Source: Microvirga puerhi
GTDB taxonomy: Bacteria > Pseudomonadota > Alphaproteobacteria > Rhizobiales > Beijerinckiaceae
Length of the DNA stretch: 64,000 nt
Assembly (NCBI RefSeq): GCF_020089865.1
Contig: NZ_JAIRBM010000015.1
Coordinates: 49,556-113,555 of the forward strand
Direction: 5' to 3'
Part shown: one piece after another, positions 12,175 through 22,223 of the stretch
Numbering within the stretch: position 1 is the first letter of the stretch
Layout of the letters: each line of letters opens with the position of its first letter
Notes under the pieces: generated by a model
Told to the model about the DNA's origin: nothing
Seen by the model: the letters and a program-made list of their open reading frames with translations, nothing else
Database searches by the model: none
Translations under genes and position numbers: made by a program

Positions 12175-12296
12175 GGCTGATTTCAACGCGGCATCGCTTT
12201 CTTCCTCCCAGCGCTGCCGTGTCGGCCGTTCCCTCTGGAAGGTTTTGACTTTTGTCGGACCTCACTTTAGCCGGGCTTCGTGCCCGGCTTTTTTTT
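12175..12296 (+). ncRNA. abcR: AbcR/alpha-r15-family small RNA
   Basis: A trans-acting sRNA candidate of about 120 bases. Three stem-loops are visible. In the first, CGGCA-CGCT pairs with AGCG-TGCCG (12189-12219) and exposes the loop TTCTTCCTCCC (12199-12209), an anti-Shine-Dalgarno sequence typical of this family. A second small hairpin is TTCC-ctct-GGAA (12229-12240). The third is an intrinsic terminator, GCCGGGC/GCCCGGC with eight T (12270-12296). The position between an LsrB-like gene and an AMP-dependent ligase matches the alpha-r15 locus of Rhizobiales, where AbcR RNAs with Hfq repress ABC-transporter mRNAs. The 5' end is inferred from the GATATG at 12163 and may be some bases off. Confidence 0.75.
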
Positions 12297-12321
12297 GCTT
12301 GAGGCAGATATTCGTCGCAGT

Positions 12322-14046
12322 TCAGCTCCGCTGCGCGACGTCATCCTTGAGGAGGCGGCGCAGTACCTTGCCGACATTCGACTTTGGCAGCGTCTCGCGA
12401 AACTCGATTTTTCTCGGCACCTTATAGGCCGTGAGATTCTCGCGCGCGAAATGGCGCAGCGCTTCAGCCGTCAAGGATGGGTCCTTGCGCACCACATAGG
12501 CCGCTACGACCTCGCCGGAATGCTCGTCGGGCAGGCCGATGACAGCGGCCTCTAGAACTCCCGGATGCTGGGTCAGAACGTCCTCAACTTCGTTCGGATA
12601 GACGTTGAAACCCGAGACCAGGATCATGTCCTTCATGCGATCGACGATCTTTATCTGACCGTCGGTCTGCAGCACCGCAACATCGCCCGTGCGGAAGAAG
12701 CCATCCGAGGTCATGACCTTGGCCGTCTCGTCGGGACGCATCCAATAGCCGGCCATCACTTGCGGACCCTTGACACACAACTCGCCCCGTTCGCCGAGGG
12801 GAACGGCCGTGCCGTCGCTGGAGCGGATGGAGATCTGCGTCGAAGGAATGGGATAGCCGATGGTCCCGGTGAACTCCTCGATATCGAGCCTGTTGGCGCA
12901 GACGACCGGTGAGGTCTCGGACAGGCCGTAGCCTTCGACGATCGGCTGGCCCGTCACTTCCTTCCACTTCTTGGCAACCGCCGCCTGTGTCGCCATTCCG
13001 CCCGACACGGCGAAGACGAGTTGCGAGAAATCCACCTGCTCGATCCCAGGCGCGTGCGCGAGAGCGTTGTAGAGGGTATTGACCCCCGACATGAGCGTGA
13101 TGCGCCGCGACTTCAGCGTCTTCACGAAGCCCGCGATGTCGCGCGGATTGGCGATGAGTAGCTGACAGCCGCCGATGCGCGTCATCAGGAGGCCGCAGAC
13201 GGTCAATCCGAAAATGTGATAGAGCGGCAATGCGGCGACCATCACATGGTCCTCGCGTTCCCCGAAGAACGGACGCATCCAGGCTTCACATTGCAGGACG
13301 TTTGCCGCGACGTTGCTGTGAAGCAGAACCGCGCCCTTCGCCACACCGGTCGTCCCGCCTGTATATTGCAGGAACGCGACGTCGTCGGGTGCGATTGCCA
13401 CCGGATCAGGCCGCCGCGCTGCGCCCTGTGCCAGGACGGACTTGAAGGTCACCGCCTTCGGAAGATTAAACGGCTTCACCGCCTTCTTCACATGGCGCGA
13501 CACGAAATTGACGATCATGCCTTTAAGTCCAAGGAGATCGCCGGGCGTCACAAGCACGACACGGTCGAACTGAACCTCATGCAAGGCCTCCTGCACAGTC
13601 GCACCGAAATTCTCGAGCACGAACAGGAAGCGTGCACCCGCATCCTTGGCCTGATGGGCGAATTCACGGGTGGTATAGAGCGGATTGACATTGACCACGG
13701 TGCCGCCGGCCATGAGGATGCCGAACAGGATCGCCGGATATGCCATGACGTTCGGCAGCATGATCGCGACACGCTCGCCCTTCTTCAGCCCCTGGCCTTG
13801 AAGCCACGACGCGACGGCCTCCGCCGCACGGGACAGCTCCGCGTAGGTGATCCGCTTGCCGAAGCTGTCAGCCGCATACCGATGACCGTACTGGGTAACC
13901 CCTTCCCGGAACATATCGACCAGCGTCCCGACCTTGGCCTCATCGATCGTCGCCGGAACTTTCGGCGGATAGAACTTCAGCCAGGGCTTGTCTGCTGCGG
14001 GGTCGGCGGTCCTCGCAACGGCGGATGCCGGTATCGTGGCGTTCAT
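12322..14046 (-). CDS. fadD: long-chain fatty acid-CoA ligase
   Basis: Activates fatty acids to acyl-CoA through an acyl-adenylate for beta-oxidation. The 574-residue protein has the AMP-binding P-loop FLQYTGGTTGVAKGAVLLHS, the core EGYGLSETSPVVCAN and the C-terminal DGFFRTGDVAVL and GFNVYPNEVEDVL segments of the class. The start at 14046 (MNATIPASAV) has GGAGGAAAC upstream; a longer frame to 14421 runs through the leader and the neighbouring terminator and is rejected. It converges on the sRNA, whose terminator ends 26 bases from its stop. Confidence 0.92.
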   Translation of the reverse strand: MNATIPASAVARTADPAADKPWLKFYPPKVPATIDEAKVGTLVDMFREGVTQYGHRYAADSFGKRITYAELSRAAEAVASWLQGQGLKKGERVAIMLPNVMAYPAILFGILMAGGTVVNVNPLYTTREFAHQAKDAGARFLFVLENFGATVQEALHEVQFDRVVLVTPGDLLGLKGMIVNFVSRHVKKAVKPFNLPKAVTFKSVLAQGAARRPDPVAIAPDDVAFLQYTGGTTGVAKGAVLLHSNVAANVLQCEAWMRPFFGEREDHVMVAALPLYHIFGLTVCGLLMTRIGGCQLLIANPRDIAGFVKTLKSRRITLMSGVNTLYNALAHAPGIEQVDFSQLVFAVSGGMATQAAVAKKWKEVTGQPIVEGYGLSETSPVVCANRLDIEEFTGTIGYPIPSTQISIRSSDGTAVPLGERGELCVKGPQVMAGYWMRPDETAKVMTSDGFFRTGDVAVLQTDGQIKIVDRMKDMILVSGFNVYPNEVEDVLTQHPGVLEAAVIGLPDEHSGEVVAAYVVRKDPSLTAEALRHFARENLTAYKVPRKIEFRETLPKSNVGKVLRRLLKDDVAQRS

Positions 14047-14186
14047 TCTTGTTTCCTCCGCGTCGTATGCGGTTGTTTTTAGGGAGATGGTGTTCCCATT
14101 GCCAGCCAACTTGGCGTGACCGCCAGGTTTTGTCGATGGGCAGCAGCCTTGCCGCAGCGTCTCGTCCACGACTCGAAGGGATGCAC

Positions 14187-14218
14187 AAAAAGAGGCGGCC
14201 GGTGTTACCGGTCGCCTC
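14187..14218 (-). terminator. intrinsic terminator of the EF-G-like gene
   Basis: A 12-bp stem (14192-14203 with 14207-14218, one G-U pair) with a three-base loop, followed on the minus strand by five T. It lies 32 bases after the stop of the EF-G-like gene and before the fadD leader, so the two genes are separate transcription units. Confidence 0.85.
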
Positions 14219-14249
14219 CGAAAAGCCTGTGCGCTAACGACAGACCGGA

Positions 14250-16289
14250 TCAATGCGCCTTCTGCATGACCAGTTCGGCCGGGCGCCCGCTCAGTTCCGC
14301 CATATGGTCGAAGCGGGTCGAGAAGGTGCCGACGCCGGACGTTGCAGAACGCAGCTCGATGATGAGATCGCCGACCTCGGCCTCCGGAATAGTCGCGCTG
14401 ATCACGTCCCATCCAGGCCACCCAGGACGGGCATCATAGCCAAGGATCTGACCGCGGCGGGCGGTAACGAGGCCGGTGGCCCTGGACAGGGCTTCCGTCG
14501 GAATCGTGACTTCGACCGACAGCACCGGTTCGAGGAGAACCGGTTTCGCCTTCGGCAGGGCCTCGGCGAGGGCGAGCTTGGCGGCGGCCTGGAAGGCCGC
14601 ATCCGAGGAATCGACGGTATGATAGGAACCGTCGGTCAAGGTCACCGCGAGGTCGACCACCGGAAATCCGAGCGGGCCGCAGCGCACCGCGTCCCGCGCT
14701 CCGGTCTCCACCGAGGGGATATACTGGCGCGGAACTACGCCGCCCGTGATCTTGTCCTGGAACGCGAAGCCTTCCCCCCGCGGGAGCGGATGGATCTCGA
14801 TCATCACATCGCCGAACTGGCCATGACCACCGGTCTGCTTGCGGTGGCGGCCACGCGCCGAGGCGGGAGCGCGGATCGTCTCGCAATAGGAGATGCGGGG
14901 CTTCGACGTCTCCACGCCAACCTGGAAGCGCGAGGCGAGTTTCTCGACCGCGACGCGCAGGTGCATCTCACCCTGGCCGAGAAGCCTGATCTCGCCAATC
15001 TCCGGCCTGTTATCGATGACGAGGGAGGGATCCTCCTCGGCGATCTTTGCCAGCGCTCCCGTGAGACGGACATCGTCCTTGCGGTCCTTTACCCGGATCG
15101 CGACGACATAGACGGGCTCCGGCGGCGCCACGGAGAGGATCGCCTCGGGCCGTGTCTTGCCCGTGCTGAAGCAATCGGTCGTCGCAAGATCCTCCAGCCG
15201 TCCGAAGCCCAGGGCCTCGCCGGCCACGGCCACGTCCTTGCGGGTCATCGTGGTACCGACCAGGGATAGGAGCGAACCGATCCGGGCCTCACCGCCACGG
15301 GAACCGATCACCGTGTCGCCCTCGTGGAACTCCCCGCGCAGCACGCGGGAGACGGACATCTTGCCGCCCTGCCCGAGGTGGACGGTCTTCATGATCTGGG
15401 CCAGAGGCGCGCCCTCCTCCGCGACACCGAGGCGGGCTCGGGTTTCCTCAAGGCCTGGGGCCTCGTGGCGCAGGGCCTTGAGGAGGCGCGTGACCCCATT
15501 CCCACGATCAGCCGAGCCGATGAAGGCGGGAACCACATGCTGGTCCTTCAGTTCCCGCGCCAGGTCGTCGAACACGCGATCCCGCGGCGGCTCGATCTCG
15601 GAAATCAGATCTCCCATCAACGCATCGTCGTAGTCGGCCAAGCGCTCCAGCATGGCGAAGCGCGCCTCGCGCTCACGCAGGGCCTCGCCGTCCGGCATGT
15701 CGACGATCTCGCTCGGCGCATGCTCGCGATAAATGAAGGCCCGCTCAAGGGCGAGGTCGATGAATCCGACCGCGATCCCGTCTTTCCAAATCGGGATTTG
15801 GCGCAGCAGGAGCGGCGTGCGCGAGGCACGCTGCAACAGCGCCAACGTCTCACGGACTCGCCGGCTCGCCGTATCGATCTTGTTGATGAACAGGAAGCGC
15901 GGAATATCCGCCTCCTCTAGTTCGCGCAGAATGATTTGAAGCGCTGGAATCTTGCGCTCGTCAGCCTCACAGACCACGATTGCGGCGTCGCAGACCGGAG
16001 CCACGTTCCGCATCTCGTGCAGGAACTCGGTGGAGCCGGGGCAGTCTATGAAGGTCATGGTATCGCCGAGGAAGGAGACCGTCGCCACGTTGGGCTCGAT
16101 GCTCATCGCATGCGCGCGCGCCTCCGGGCTCGCATCGCCGACGCTGTCTCCATTGGTGACACGGCCCGACCGTCCGATCGTGCCCGTGCGCTCCAGGATC
16201 GCCTCGAGAAGAGTGGTCTTGCCGCTTTGGAACGGGCCAACGATGGCGATGCATCGCGGGCCCTTCGCTTCCCTGCCGTTGGGTGCCAT
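14250..16289 (-). CDS. elongation factor G-like GTPase
   Basis: A 679-residue protein with EF-G domain order: GTPase domain, domain II (KTVHLGQGGKMSVSRVL), domains III and V, and domain IV (RGRHRKQTGGHGQFGDV). It is not the housekeeping EF-G. The G1 motif is GPFQSGKT, G4 is NKID, and G3 reads DCPGSTEF where EF-G has DTPGHVDF, so the catalytic histidine is a serine; the switch-I RGITI is replaced by AMSIE. This fits the EF-G-like paralogue family (FusA2-type), whose function is unsettled. Slow or altered GTP hydrolysis is an inference. Confidence 0.9.
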   Translation of the reverse strand: MAPNGREAKGPRCIAIVGPFQSGKTTLLEAILERTGTIGRSGRVTNGDSVGDASPEARAHAMSIEPNVATVSFLGDTMTFIDCPGSTEFLHEMRNVAPVCDAAIVVCEADERKIPALQIILRELEEADIPRFLFINKIDTASRRVRETLALLQRASRTPLLLRQIPIWKDGIAVGFIDLALERAFIYREHAPSEIVDMPDGEALREREARFAMLERLADYDDALMGDLISEIEPPRDRVFDDLARELKDQHVVPAFIGSADRGNGVTRLLKALRHEAPGLEETRARLGVAEEGAPLAQIMKTVHLGQGGKMSVSRVLRGEFHEGDTVIGSRGGEARIGSLLSLVGTTMTRKDVAVAGEALGFGRLEDLATTDCFSTGKTRPEAILSVAPPEPVYVVAIRVKDRKDDVRLTGALAKIAEEDPSLVIDNRPEIGEIRLLGQGEMHLRVAVEKLASRFQVGVETSKPRISYCETIRAPASARGRHRKQTGGHGQFGDVMIEIHPLPRGEGFAFQDKITGGVVPRQYIPSVETGARDAVRCGPLGFPVVDLAVTLTDGSYHTVDSSDAAFQAAAKLALAEALPKAKPVLLEPVLSVEVTIPTEALSRATGLVTARRGQILGYDARPGWPGWDVISATIPEAEVGDLIIELRSATSGVGTFSTRFDHMAELSGRPAELVMQKAH

Positions 16290-16422
16290 GACAGTTTCCT
16301 TCCCTGCCCCCCATCAGCGCGCTCTTGCCGGCCGCGTTGAGTCCGATGCTCTGCCTCTCGGTCGGCCTTGGCAAGGGCTTTTGTCGGTGTTCGCCGGCGT
16401 CACCTGGAAACCTAACGGCAAA

Positions 16423-16443
16423 CGGCCGGGCTAAGCCCGGCCG
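16423..16443 (-). terminator. GC-rich hairpin after the DUF992 gene
   Basis: CGGCCGGGC and GCCCGGCCG form a perfect 9-bp stem with a three-base loop, 26 bases after the DUF992 stop. Only three T follow on the minus strand, so termination is likely but not certain. Confidence 0.5.
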
Positions 16444-16468
16444 CGGGAAGGGTGCTTTCAGCTCGAAA

Positions 16469-16942
16469 CTACCGCGACGGACGCAGTTCCAGCTCACCGA
16501 CGCCGAGGGCGAGATTCAGGCCTGTCTGGCCACTGACGGAAACGGGCTGGAGCGCGATGCTCTGGTTCGATCCCCCGACCAGGACATTGGCGCCGAGGCC
16601 TGCGCCGACGGTTGCTTCCGCTGTAGCCCCTACATAGTTGCCGGCGAGTGATCCTCGAACGGGACGTCCCGCGGAAAAGACGGCCCATGTGATGACGCCG
16701 CGCTGGGTCGCGCCGATGTCGAGCCCGAACCGGCGTATGACTCCCACATAGTGCTCCGGCGCTCCGCGACGGGGCCGGAAGGTGCATGCGGTGGCTTTTT
16801 GCGAGCCGACAATCAGGCCGATTCCGCCGGCGACGCTGCAGGTCAGGACACCGGCGCGAACGCGGTTCTGGGCCTGCGCCTCTGTGGTGCCGATCGAAGC
16901 GAGCAGCGCCATGGCTGCGACGGTTGTGACGGCGCGAAGCAT
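16469..16942 (-). CDS. DUF992 secreted protein
   Basis: A 157-residue protein with a signal peptide (MLRAVTTVAAMALLASIG, cleavage near AQAQ). The mature part matches the DUF992 pattern of Rhizobiales: AGVLTCSVAGGIGLIVGSQK with two cysteines, then glycine-rich beta strands (GVITWAVFSAG; NYVGATAEATVGAGLGANVLVGG). Function is unknown; it is probably periplasmic. A perfect EcfG-type promoter stands 37 bases upstream, so stress induction is predicted. Confidence 0.85.
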   Translation of the reverse strand: MLRAVTTVAAMALLASIGTTEAQAQNRVRAGVLTCSVAGGIGLIVGSQKATACTFRPRRGAPEHYVGVIRRFGLDIGATQRGVITWAVFSAGRPVRGSLAGNYVGATAEATVGAGLGANVLVGGSNQSIALQPVSVSGQTGLNLALGVGELELRPSR

Positions 16943-16978
16943 CGTGATCTCCTTGAAGCTTGGCTTTGGCCTGCGATC

Positions 16979-17004
16979 AACGGCTTCACGAGGAACATAG
17001 TTCC
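16979..17004 (-). promoter_or_regulatory. EcfG-type promoter of the DUF992 gene
   Basis: On the minus strand, GGAAC (17004-17000), 17 bases, then CGTT (16982-16979): a full match to the general stress sigma factor consensus. The -10 element ends 37 bases before the ATG. Confidence 0.75.
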
Positions 17005-17032
17005 AAGAGCGGCAGAGATTCTTGGCGAAGTC

Positions 17033-18558
<1,526 letters not shown>

Positions 18559-18660
18559 TTAGAAGGGGAGCGTTGACGGCCGCGGACCCTAGTCCGCATG
18601 GGCCGCCCAATCAAGCAAAACAGCCCGCCTGCCTTGGGTTTTTGAGGAGACTTCCCCCTG

Positions 18661-19650
18661 ATGACCACGTCCTTGACCCGCCGCCTTGCGCTCGGCCTCT
18701 TTGCCGGCGCAGCGCTTCTTGCCACGTCGGCCACGGCTCAAGAGTTCCCGACCCGCATCATCAAGATGGTGGTGCCCTACCCGGCCGGCGGGCCGACTGA
18801 CGTGATCGCCCGCATCGTGGCGGAGGAGATGGGCAAGGATCTCGGCCAGAACGTGATCGTCGAGAACCTGGCGGGCGCCTCCGGCGCGGTCGGCACCCGT
18901 TCCGTCGCCAAGGCCGAGCCCGACGGCTACACCATCGTATTCGGCAACAACCAGACCCATGGGAACAACATGTTCCTGCTGAAGGAGCCGGGCTACGACG
19001 CGATCAAGGATTTCGCCCCGCTCGCCGGCGCCGGCGCCTTCGAGCACGTCTTCGTGGTCAGCAACGACCTGCCGGTGAAGACGATCCCGGAGCTGATCGC
19101 TCTGGCCAAGAAGGATCCCGGCAAGCTGAATTACGGATCCACGGGTGTCGGCTCCGGCTCGCACCTGGCGACCGAGCTCTTCATGACGCGTACCGGCATC
19201 AAGATGACCCACGTGCCGTTCCGCGGCGCGGCTCCCCTGGTGACCGAGCTGATGGCCGGGCGCATCGACGTGTCGAACTCAACGCTGCCGAGCGTTTTGG
19301 CCCAGTTCCAGGCCGGTCAGATGCGGGCCATCGGCCTTGCCAGCCCGCAGCGCAATCCGCAGGCACCGGACGTGCCGACGCTGCGCGAGCAGGGCATCAC
19401 CGATGCGGACGCGGAATCCTGGGCCGCCTTCTTCGCTCCGGTGAAGACGCCGCAGCCCGTTCTCGACAAGCTGTCGAAGACCATCATCGCGATCCTCAAA
19501 AAGCCCGACGTGAAGGAGCGCATCACCAAGCTCGGCTTCACGCTGAACGTGCGCGATCCAGAAGCGTTCAAGCCGTACCTCGCCAAGGAAATCCAGACCT
19601 GGGCAGACGTGATCAAGGCGGCGAACATCAAGACGGTCGAAGGAAACTGA
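18661..19650 (+). CDS. Bug-family solute-binding protein
   Basis: A 329-residue periplasmic binding protein of the tripartite tricarboxylate transporter (TctC/Bug) family. There is a signal peptide ending ATSATAQ, then FPTRIIKMVVPYPAGGPTD, SGAVGTRSVAKAEPDGYT and LNYGSTGVGSGSHLATELF, all typical. The membrane partners TctA/TctB are not adjacent, as is usual for orphan Bug proteins. The ligand, probably a carboxylate, cannot be told. GAGGA lies about 10 bases before the ATG. Confidence 0.92.
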   Translation: MTTSLTRRLALGLFAGAALLATSATAQEFPTRIIKMVVPYPAGGPTDVIARIVAEEMGKDLGQNVIVENLAGASGAVGTRSVAKAEPDGYTIVFGNNQTHGNNMFLLKEPGYDAIKDFAPLAGAGAFEHVFVVSNDLPVKTIPELIALAKKDPGKLNYGSTGVGSGSHLATELFMTRTGIKMTHVPFRGAAPLVTELMAGRIDVSNSTLPSVLAQFQAGQMRAIGLASPQRNPQAPDVPTLREQGITDADAESWAAFFAPVKTPQPVLDKLSKTIIAILKKPDVKERITKLGFTLNVRDPEAFKPYLAKEIQTWADVIKAANIKTVEGN

Positions 19651-19682
19651 TCGCTCGGTCGCATACCCCATCGTCGACTCTC

Positions 19683-19712
19683 ATGGCCGGGCATGTCCTG
19701 GCCATTTTCTTT
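19683..19712 (+). terminator. intrinsic terminator after the Bug gene
   Basis: ATGGCCGGG (19683-19691) pairs with CCTGGCCAT (19697-19705, one G-U) across CATGT and is followed by TTTTCTTT. The stem also resembles half of the interspersed GGCCGGG palindromes of this genome. Confidence 0.75.
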
Positions 19713-19779
19713 GCGCAGCCGCCCTCCCGATCAAGCTTTGCTGCGCTACGTTCCGCTCCGGTCACGATGGAAACGAGAC

Positions 19780-20193
19780 ATGCATCATCACCTGGGCCGA
19801 CTGATCGATCACATCCATCTGCGCGTCGCAGATCTCGAAGCCAGCCGGATGTTTTACCGCGCAGTGCTTCAGGCGATGGGGCGGAGCTTCACCTCCGAAA
19901 GTCCACGCCATTTCGCCTGCGACGAGCTTTGGGTAGACCGTGCCGATGGCCCTGTCTCCCGCGTTCATCTGGCCTTTCAGGCCCGTGACTTGGACACCGT
20001 GCGGGCCTTCCATGCCGCAGCCCTGGCGCATGGCGGCCGTGAAAATGGCGGGCCGGGCGAACGCTCCTACCATCCTGGTTATTACGCCGCTTTCGCGTTT
20101 GATCCAGACGGCAACAACATCGAGGCGGTGTTTCATGGACCGGCCAAGCGCTCGGCCGACTCCGTGCTTGTGGAACCTACTGGCGAGGCCTGA
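19780..20193 (+). CDS. VOC family (glyoxalase-like) protein
   Basis: A 137-residue vicinal-oxygen-chelate protein. The N-terminal half shows LIDHIHLRVADLEASRMFYRAVL with the metal-ligand His, and the C-terminal half YYAAFAFDPDGNNIEAVFHG with the ligand Glu. Likely a metal-dependent lyase, dioxygenase or resistance protein; the substrate is unknown. The ATG at 19780 starts the domain; the frame upstream overlaps the terminator of the previous gene. Confidence 0.88.
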   Translation: MHHHLGRLIDHIHLRVADLEASRMFYRAVLQAMGRSFTSESPRHFACDELWVDRADGPVSRVHLAFQARDLDTVRAFHAAALAHGGRENGGPGERSYHPGYYAAFAFDPDGNNIEAVFHGPAKRSADSVLVEPTGEA

Positions 20194-20260
20194 AAGGTTA
20201 ACGAATAGTTAATTCCAGTACTTATCTCGAATTCCGAAAGCACCATTTTGGTTAACGGCC

Positions 20261-20285
20261 GGAACTTTCTCGATTCACACATGTT
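20261..20285 (+). promoter_or_regulatory. EcfG-like promoter before a small membrane protein
   Basis: GGAAC (20261-20265), 16 bases, then TGTT (20282-20285); three of the four -10 bases match CGTT. It lies 40 bases before the 63-residue gene. Confidence 0.5.
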
Positions 20286-20324
20286 TTTCCCCGCAACAAC
20301 TGTTCATTACATGGGGAAACCGTC

Positions 20325-20516
20325 ATGCACTCGACCCGCCGGACCCATACCTACCATGTCGCCTCCCGCGCCCCGCGCCTCGACGCACGACAGCAGAGCC
20401 GTCTCTCGCTCGCGCTCGTCATGCTGATGGGGCTCGCGACGATTTCCGTAATGGCGACGACAACTAATGCCCTGTCCGATCACGGCCCGATCATCTCATC
20501 GACACAGCCACAATAA
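20325..20516 (+). CDS. small single-pass membrane protein
   Basis: A 63-residue protein with a basic N-terminus (STRRTHTYHVASRAPRLDAR) and one hydrophobic segment (LSLALVMLMGLATISVM). GGGGAAA stands 6-7 bases before the ATG, and an EcfG-like promoter lies upstream, both supporting a real gene. No family is recognised. Confidence 0.55.
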   Translation: MHSTRRTHTYHVASRAPRLDARQQSRLSLALVMLMGLATISVMATTTNALSDHGPIISSTQPQ

Positions 20517-20596
20517 CGCGGCCGTGATGGCCACGCTGGTTGACGGCGCGTCAGAAACGGCTAGCTCTCCGGCCTGTTCGGACGACGGAGAGCCTC

Positions 20597-21736
20597 ATGT
20601 CCCCCCGCCTTCTTCCAGCCCTCGCTTTTGCGATCCTCCTCAATGCTTCTCCGTCCCTCGCGCAGGACACGCAGCGCGTTCGCACCGATAAGGTCGAAGT
20701 GATCGTCGAGACGGTCGCGCGGAACCTTGACCATCCCTGGGGCCTGACGTTTCTTTCGGACGGCCGCATGCTCGTGACCGAGCGGCCCGGCCGCCTGCGG
20801 ATCGTCTCGGGAGAGGGCAAACTTTCTGAGCCGATCAAAGGTATGCCGCGCATCGCCACGAAGGGCCAAGGCGGCCTCCTCGATGTGGCCCTCGATCCAG
20901 CTTTCCAACAGAACCGCCTCGTTTACCTGAGCTTTGCGGAGGATCGGGGCGACGGACGAGCGGGAACGAGCGTGCTTCGCGGACGTCTCGACGAGGCGGG
21001 CACGACGCTCACGGACACGCAGGTCATCTTTCGGCAGGAGCCGTCCCACACGGGTGGAAACCATTTCGGCTCCCGACTCGTCTTCGACCGCAACGGCAAT
21101 CTCTTCGTGACGGTCGGCGATCGGTTCGACTTGCGGGATCAGGCCCAGAATCCTGCGAATCACTTGGGCAAGGTTATCCATATCCGTCCGAAGGGCGGAC
21201 CCGCTCCGGACAACCCCTACCTCAACCGCGAGGGCACGCAGCCGGAGATCTGGTCCATCGGCCATCGCAACGTGCAGGGCGCGGCCCTTCATCCCACGAC
21301 GGGCGAACTCTGGACCGCCGAGCATGGAGCGCGAGGTGGCGACGAGATCAACATCCCCCGCAAGGGCCTGAACTATGGCTGGCCCGTGATCACCTACGGC
21401 GTCGACTATTCGGGAGCCAAGATCGGAGAGGGAACGAAGAAGGCCGGCATGGAGCAGCCGATCTATTACTGGGATCCTTCTATCGCCCCTTCCGGCATGG
21501 CCTTCTATACCGGCGACAAGTTTCCGGCCTGGCGCGGCAGCGTTCTGGTCGGCGCGCTTGCCGGCAAGCTGGTCTCGCGGCTGGATGTCGACGGCGACAA
21601 GGTCACGGGCGAGGAACGTATGCTCCAGCAGATCGGCGAGCGTTTCCGCGACGTCCGCCAGGGTCCCGACGGCTACGTGTATCTTCTGACGGATTCGTCG
21701 AACGGACGCATCCTGCGGGTCAGGCCGGCAGATTGA
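20597..21736 (+). CDS. PQQ-dependent aldose sugar dehydrogenase, periplasmic
   Basis: A 379-residue member of the soluble glucose dehydrogenase/YliI beta-propeller family, which oxidises aldoses with PQQ in the periplasm. A signal peptide (LPALAFAILLNASPSLAQ) is followed by ARNLDHPWGLTFLSDGRMLV, the conserved EPSHTGGNHFGSRLVFDRNG, WSIGHRNVQGAALHPTTG, and EHGARGGDEINI with the calcium- and PQQ-binding region. The start at 20597 has GGAGAG upstream and directly begins the signal peptide. Confidence 0.92.
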   Translation: MSPRLLPALAFAILLNASPSLAQDTQRVRTDKVEVIVETVARNLDHPWGLTFLSDGRMLVTERPGRLRIVSGEGKLSEPIKGMPRIATKGQGGLLDVALDPAFQQNRLVYLSFAEDRGDGRAGTSVLRGRLDEAGTTLTDTQVIFRQEPSHTGGNHFGSRLVFDRNGNLFVTVGDRFDLRDQAQNPANHLGKVIHIRPKGGPAPDNPYLNREGTQPEIWSIGHRNVQGAALHPTTGELWTAEHGARGGDEINIPRKGLNYGWPVITYGVDYSGAKIGEGTKKAGMEQPIYYWDPSIAPSGMAFYTGDKFPAWRGSVLVGALAGKLVSRLDVDGDKVTGEERMLQQIGERFRDVRQGPDGYVYLLTDSSNGRILRVRPAD

Positions 21737-21748
21737 CCCTCTCGGCCC

Positions 21749-22090
21749 CTAGCCGCCCCGGAAGATGAAGGCGGCGCCGGTCGCGATCAGCGCGAAACCG
21801 ATGAGATGATTCCAGCTTAAGGCCTCTTTCAGGTAGAAAACGGAGAAGCCCGCGAAGACCATGAGGGTAATCACCTCTTGGATGGTCTTCAGCTCTGCGG
21901 CCGAATAGACGGCCGAACCGATGCGGTTCGCCGGAACTGCCAACCAATACTCGAAGAAAGCGATACCCCAGCTGGCGATCACCGCCATCCAGAGGGCCGA
22001 GGCCTTGTACTTGAGATGCCCGTACCAGGCGAAGGTCATGAAGACGTTCGAGGCGAACAGCATCACGATGGGTGCGACTTTGGGATTCAT
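21749..22090 (-). CDS. DUF486 (DMT-family) membrane protein
   Basis: A 113-residue protein with four hydrophobic segments and the DUF486 pattern SNVFMTFAWYGHLKY, ASWGIAFFEYWLAVPANRIG and LKTIQEVITLMVFAGFSV. It belongs to the drug/metabolite transporter superfamily; a small transporter or membrane protein of unknown substrate. Convergent with the sugar dehydrogenase, 12 bases apart. Confidence 0.9.
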   Translation of the reverse strand: MNPKVAPIVMLFASNVFMTFAWYGHLKYKASALWMAVIASWGIAFFEYWLAVPANRIGSAVYSAAELKTIQEVITLMVFAGFSVFYLKEALSWNHLIGFALIATGAAFIFRGG

Positions 22091-22223
22091 GAAATCTTGC
22101 TTGGGAAAGTGATGGAGCAGTCTGCCCTATTCGCCTGACTGGCTCTGTCAAGGGAAGCGGATCGAAGGGAAGCCTCGGGGGACGCAGCGTCGCAGGATTG
22201 CGTGGGCCACGCCCGGTCTCTTC

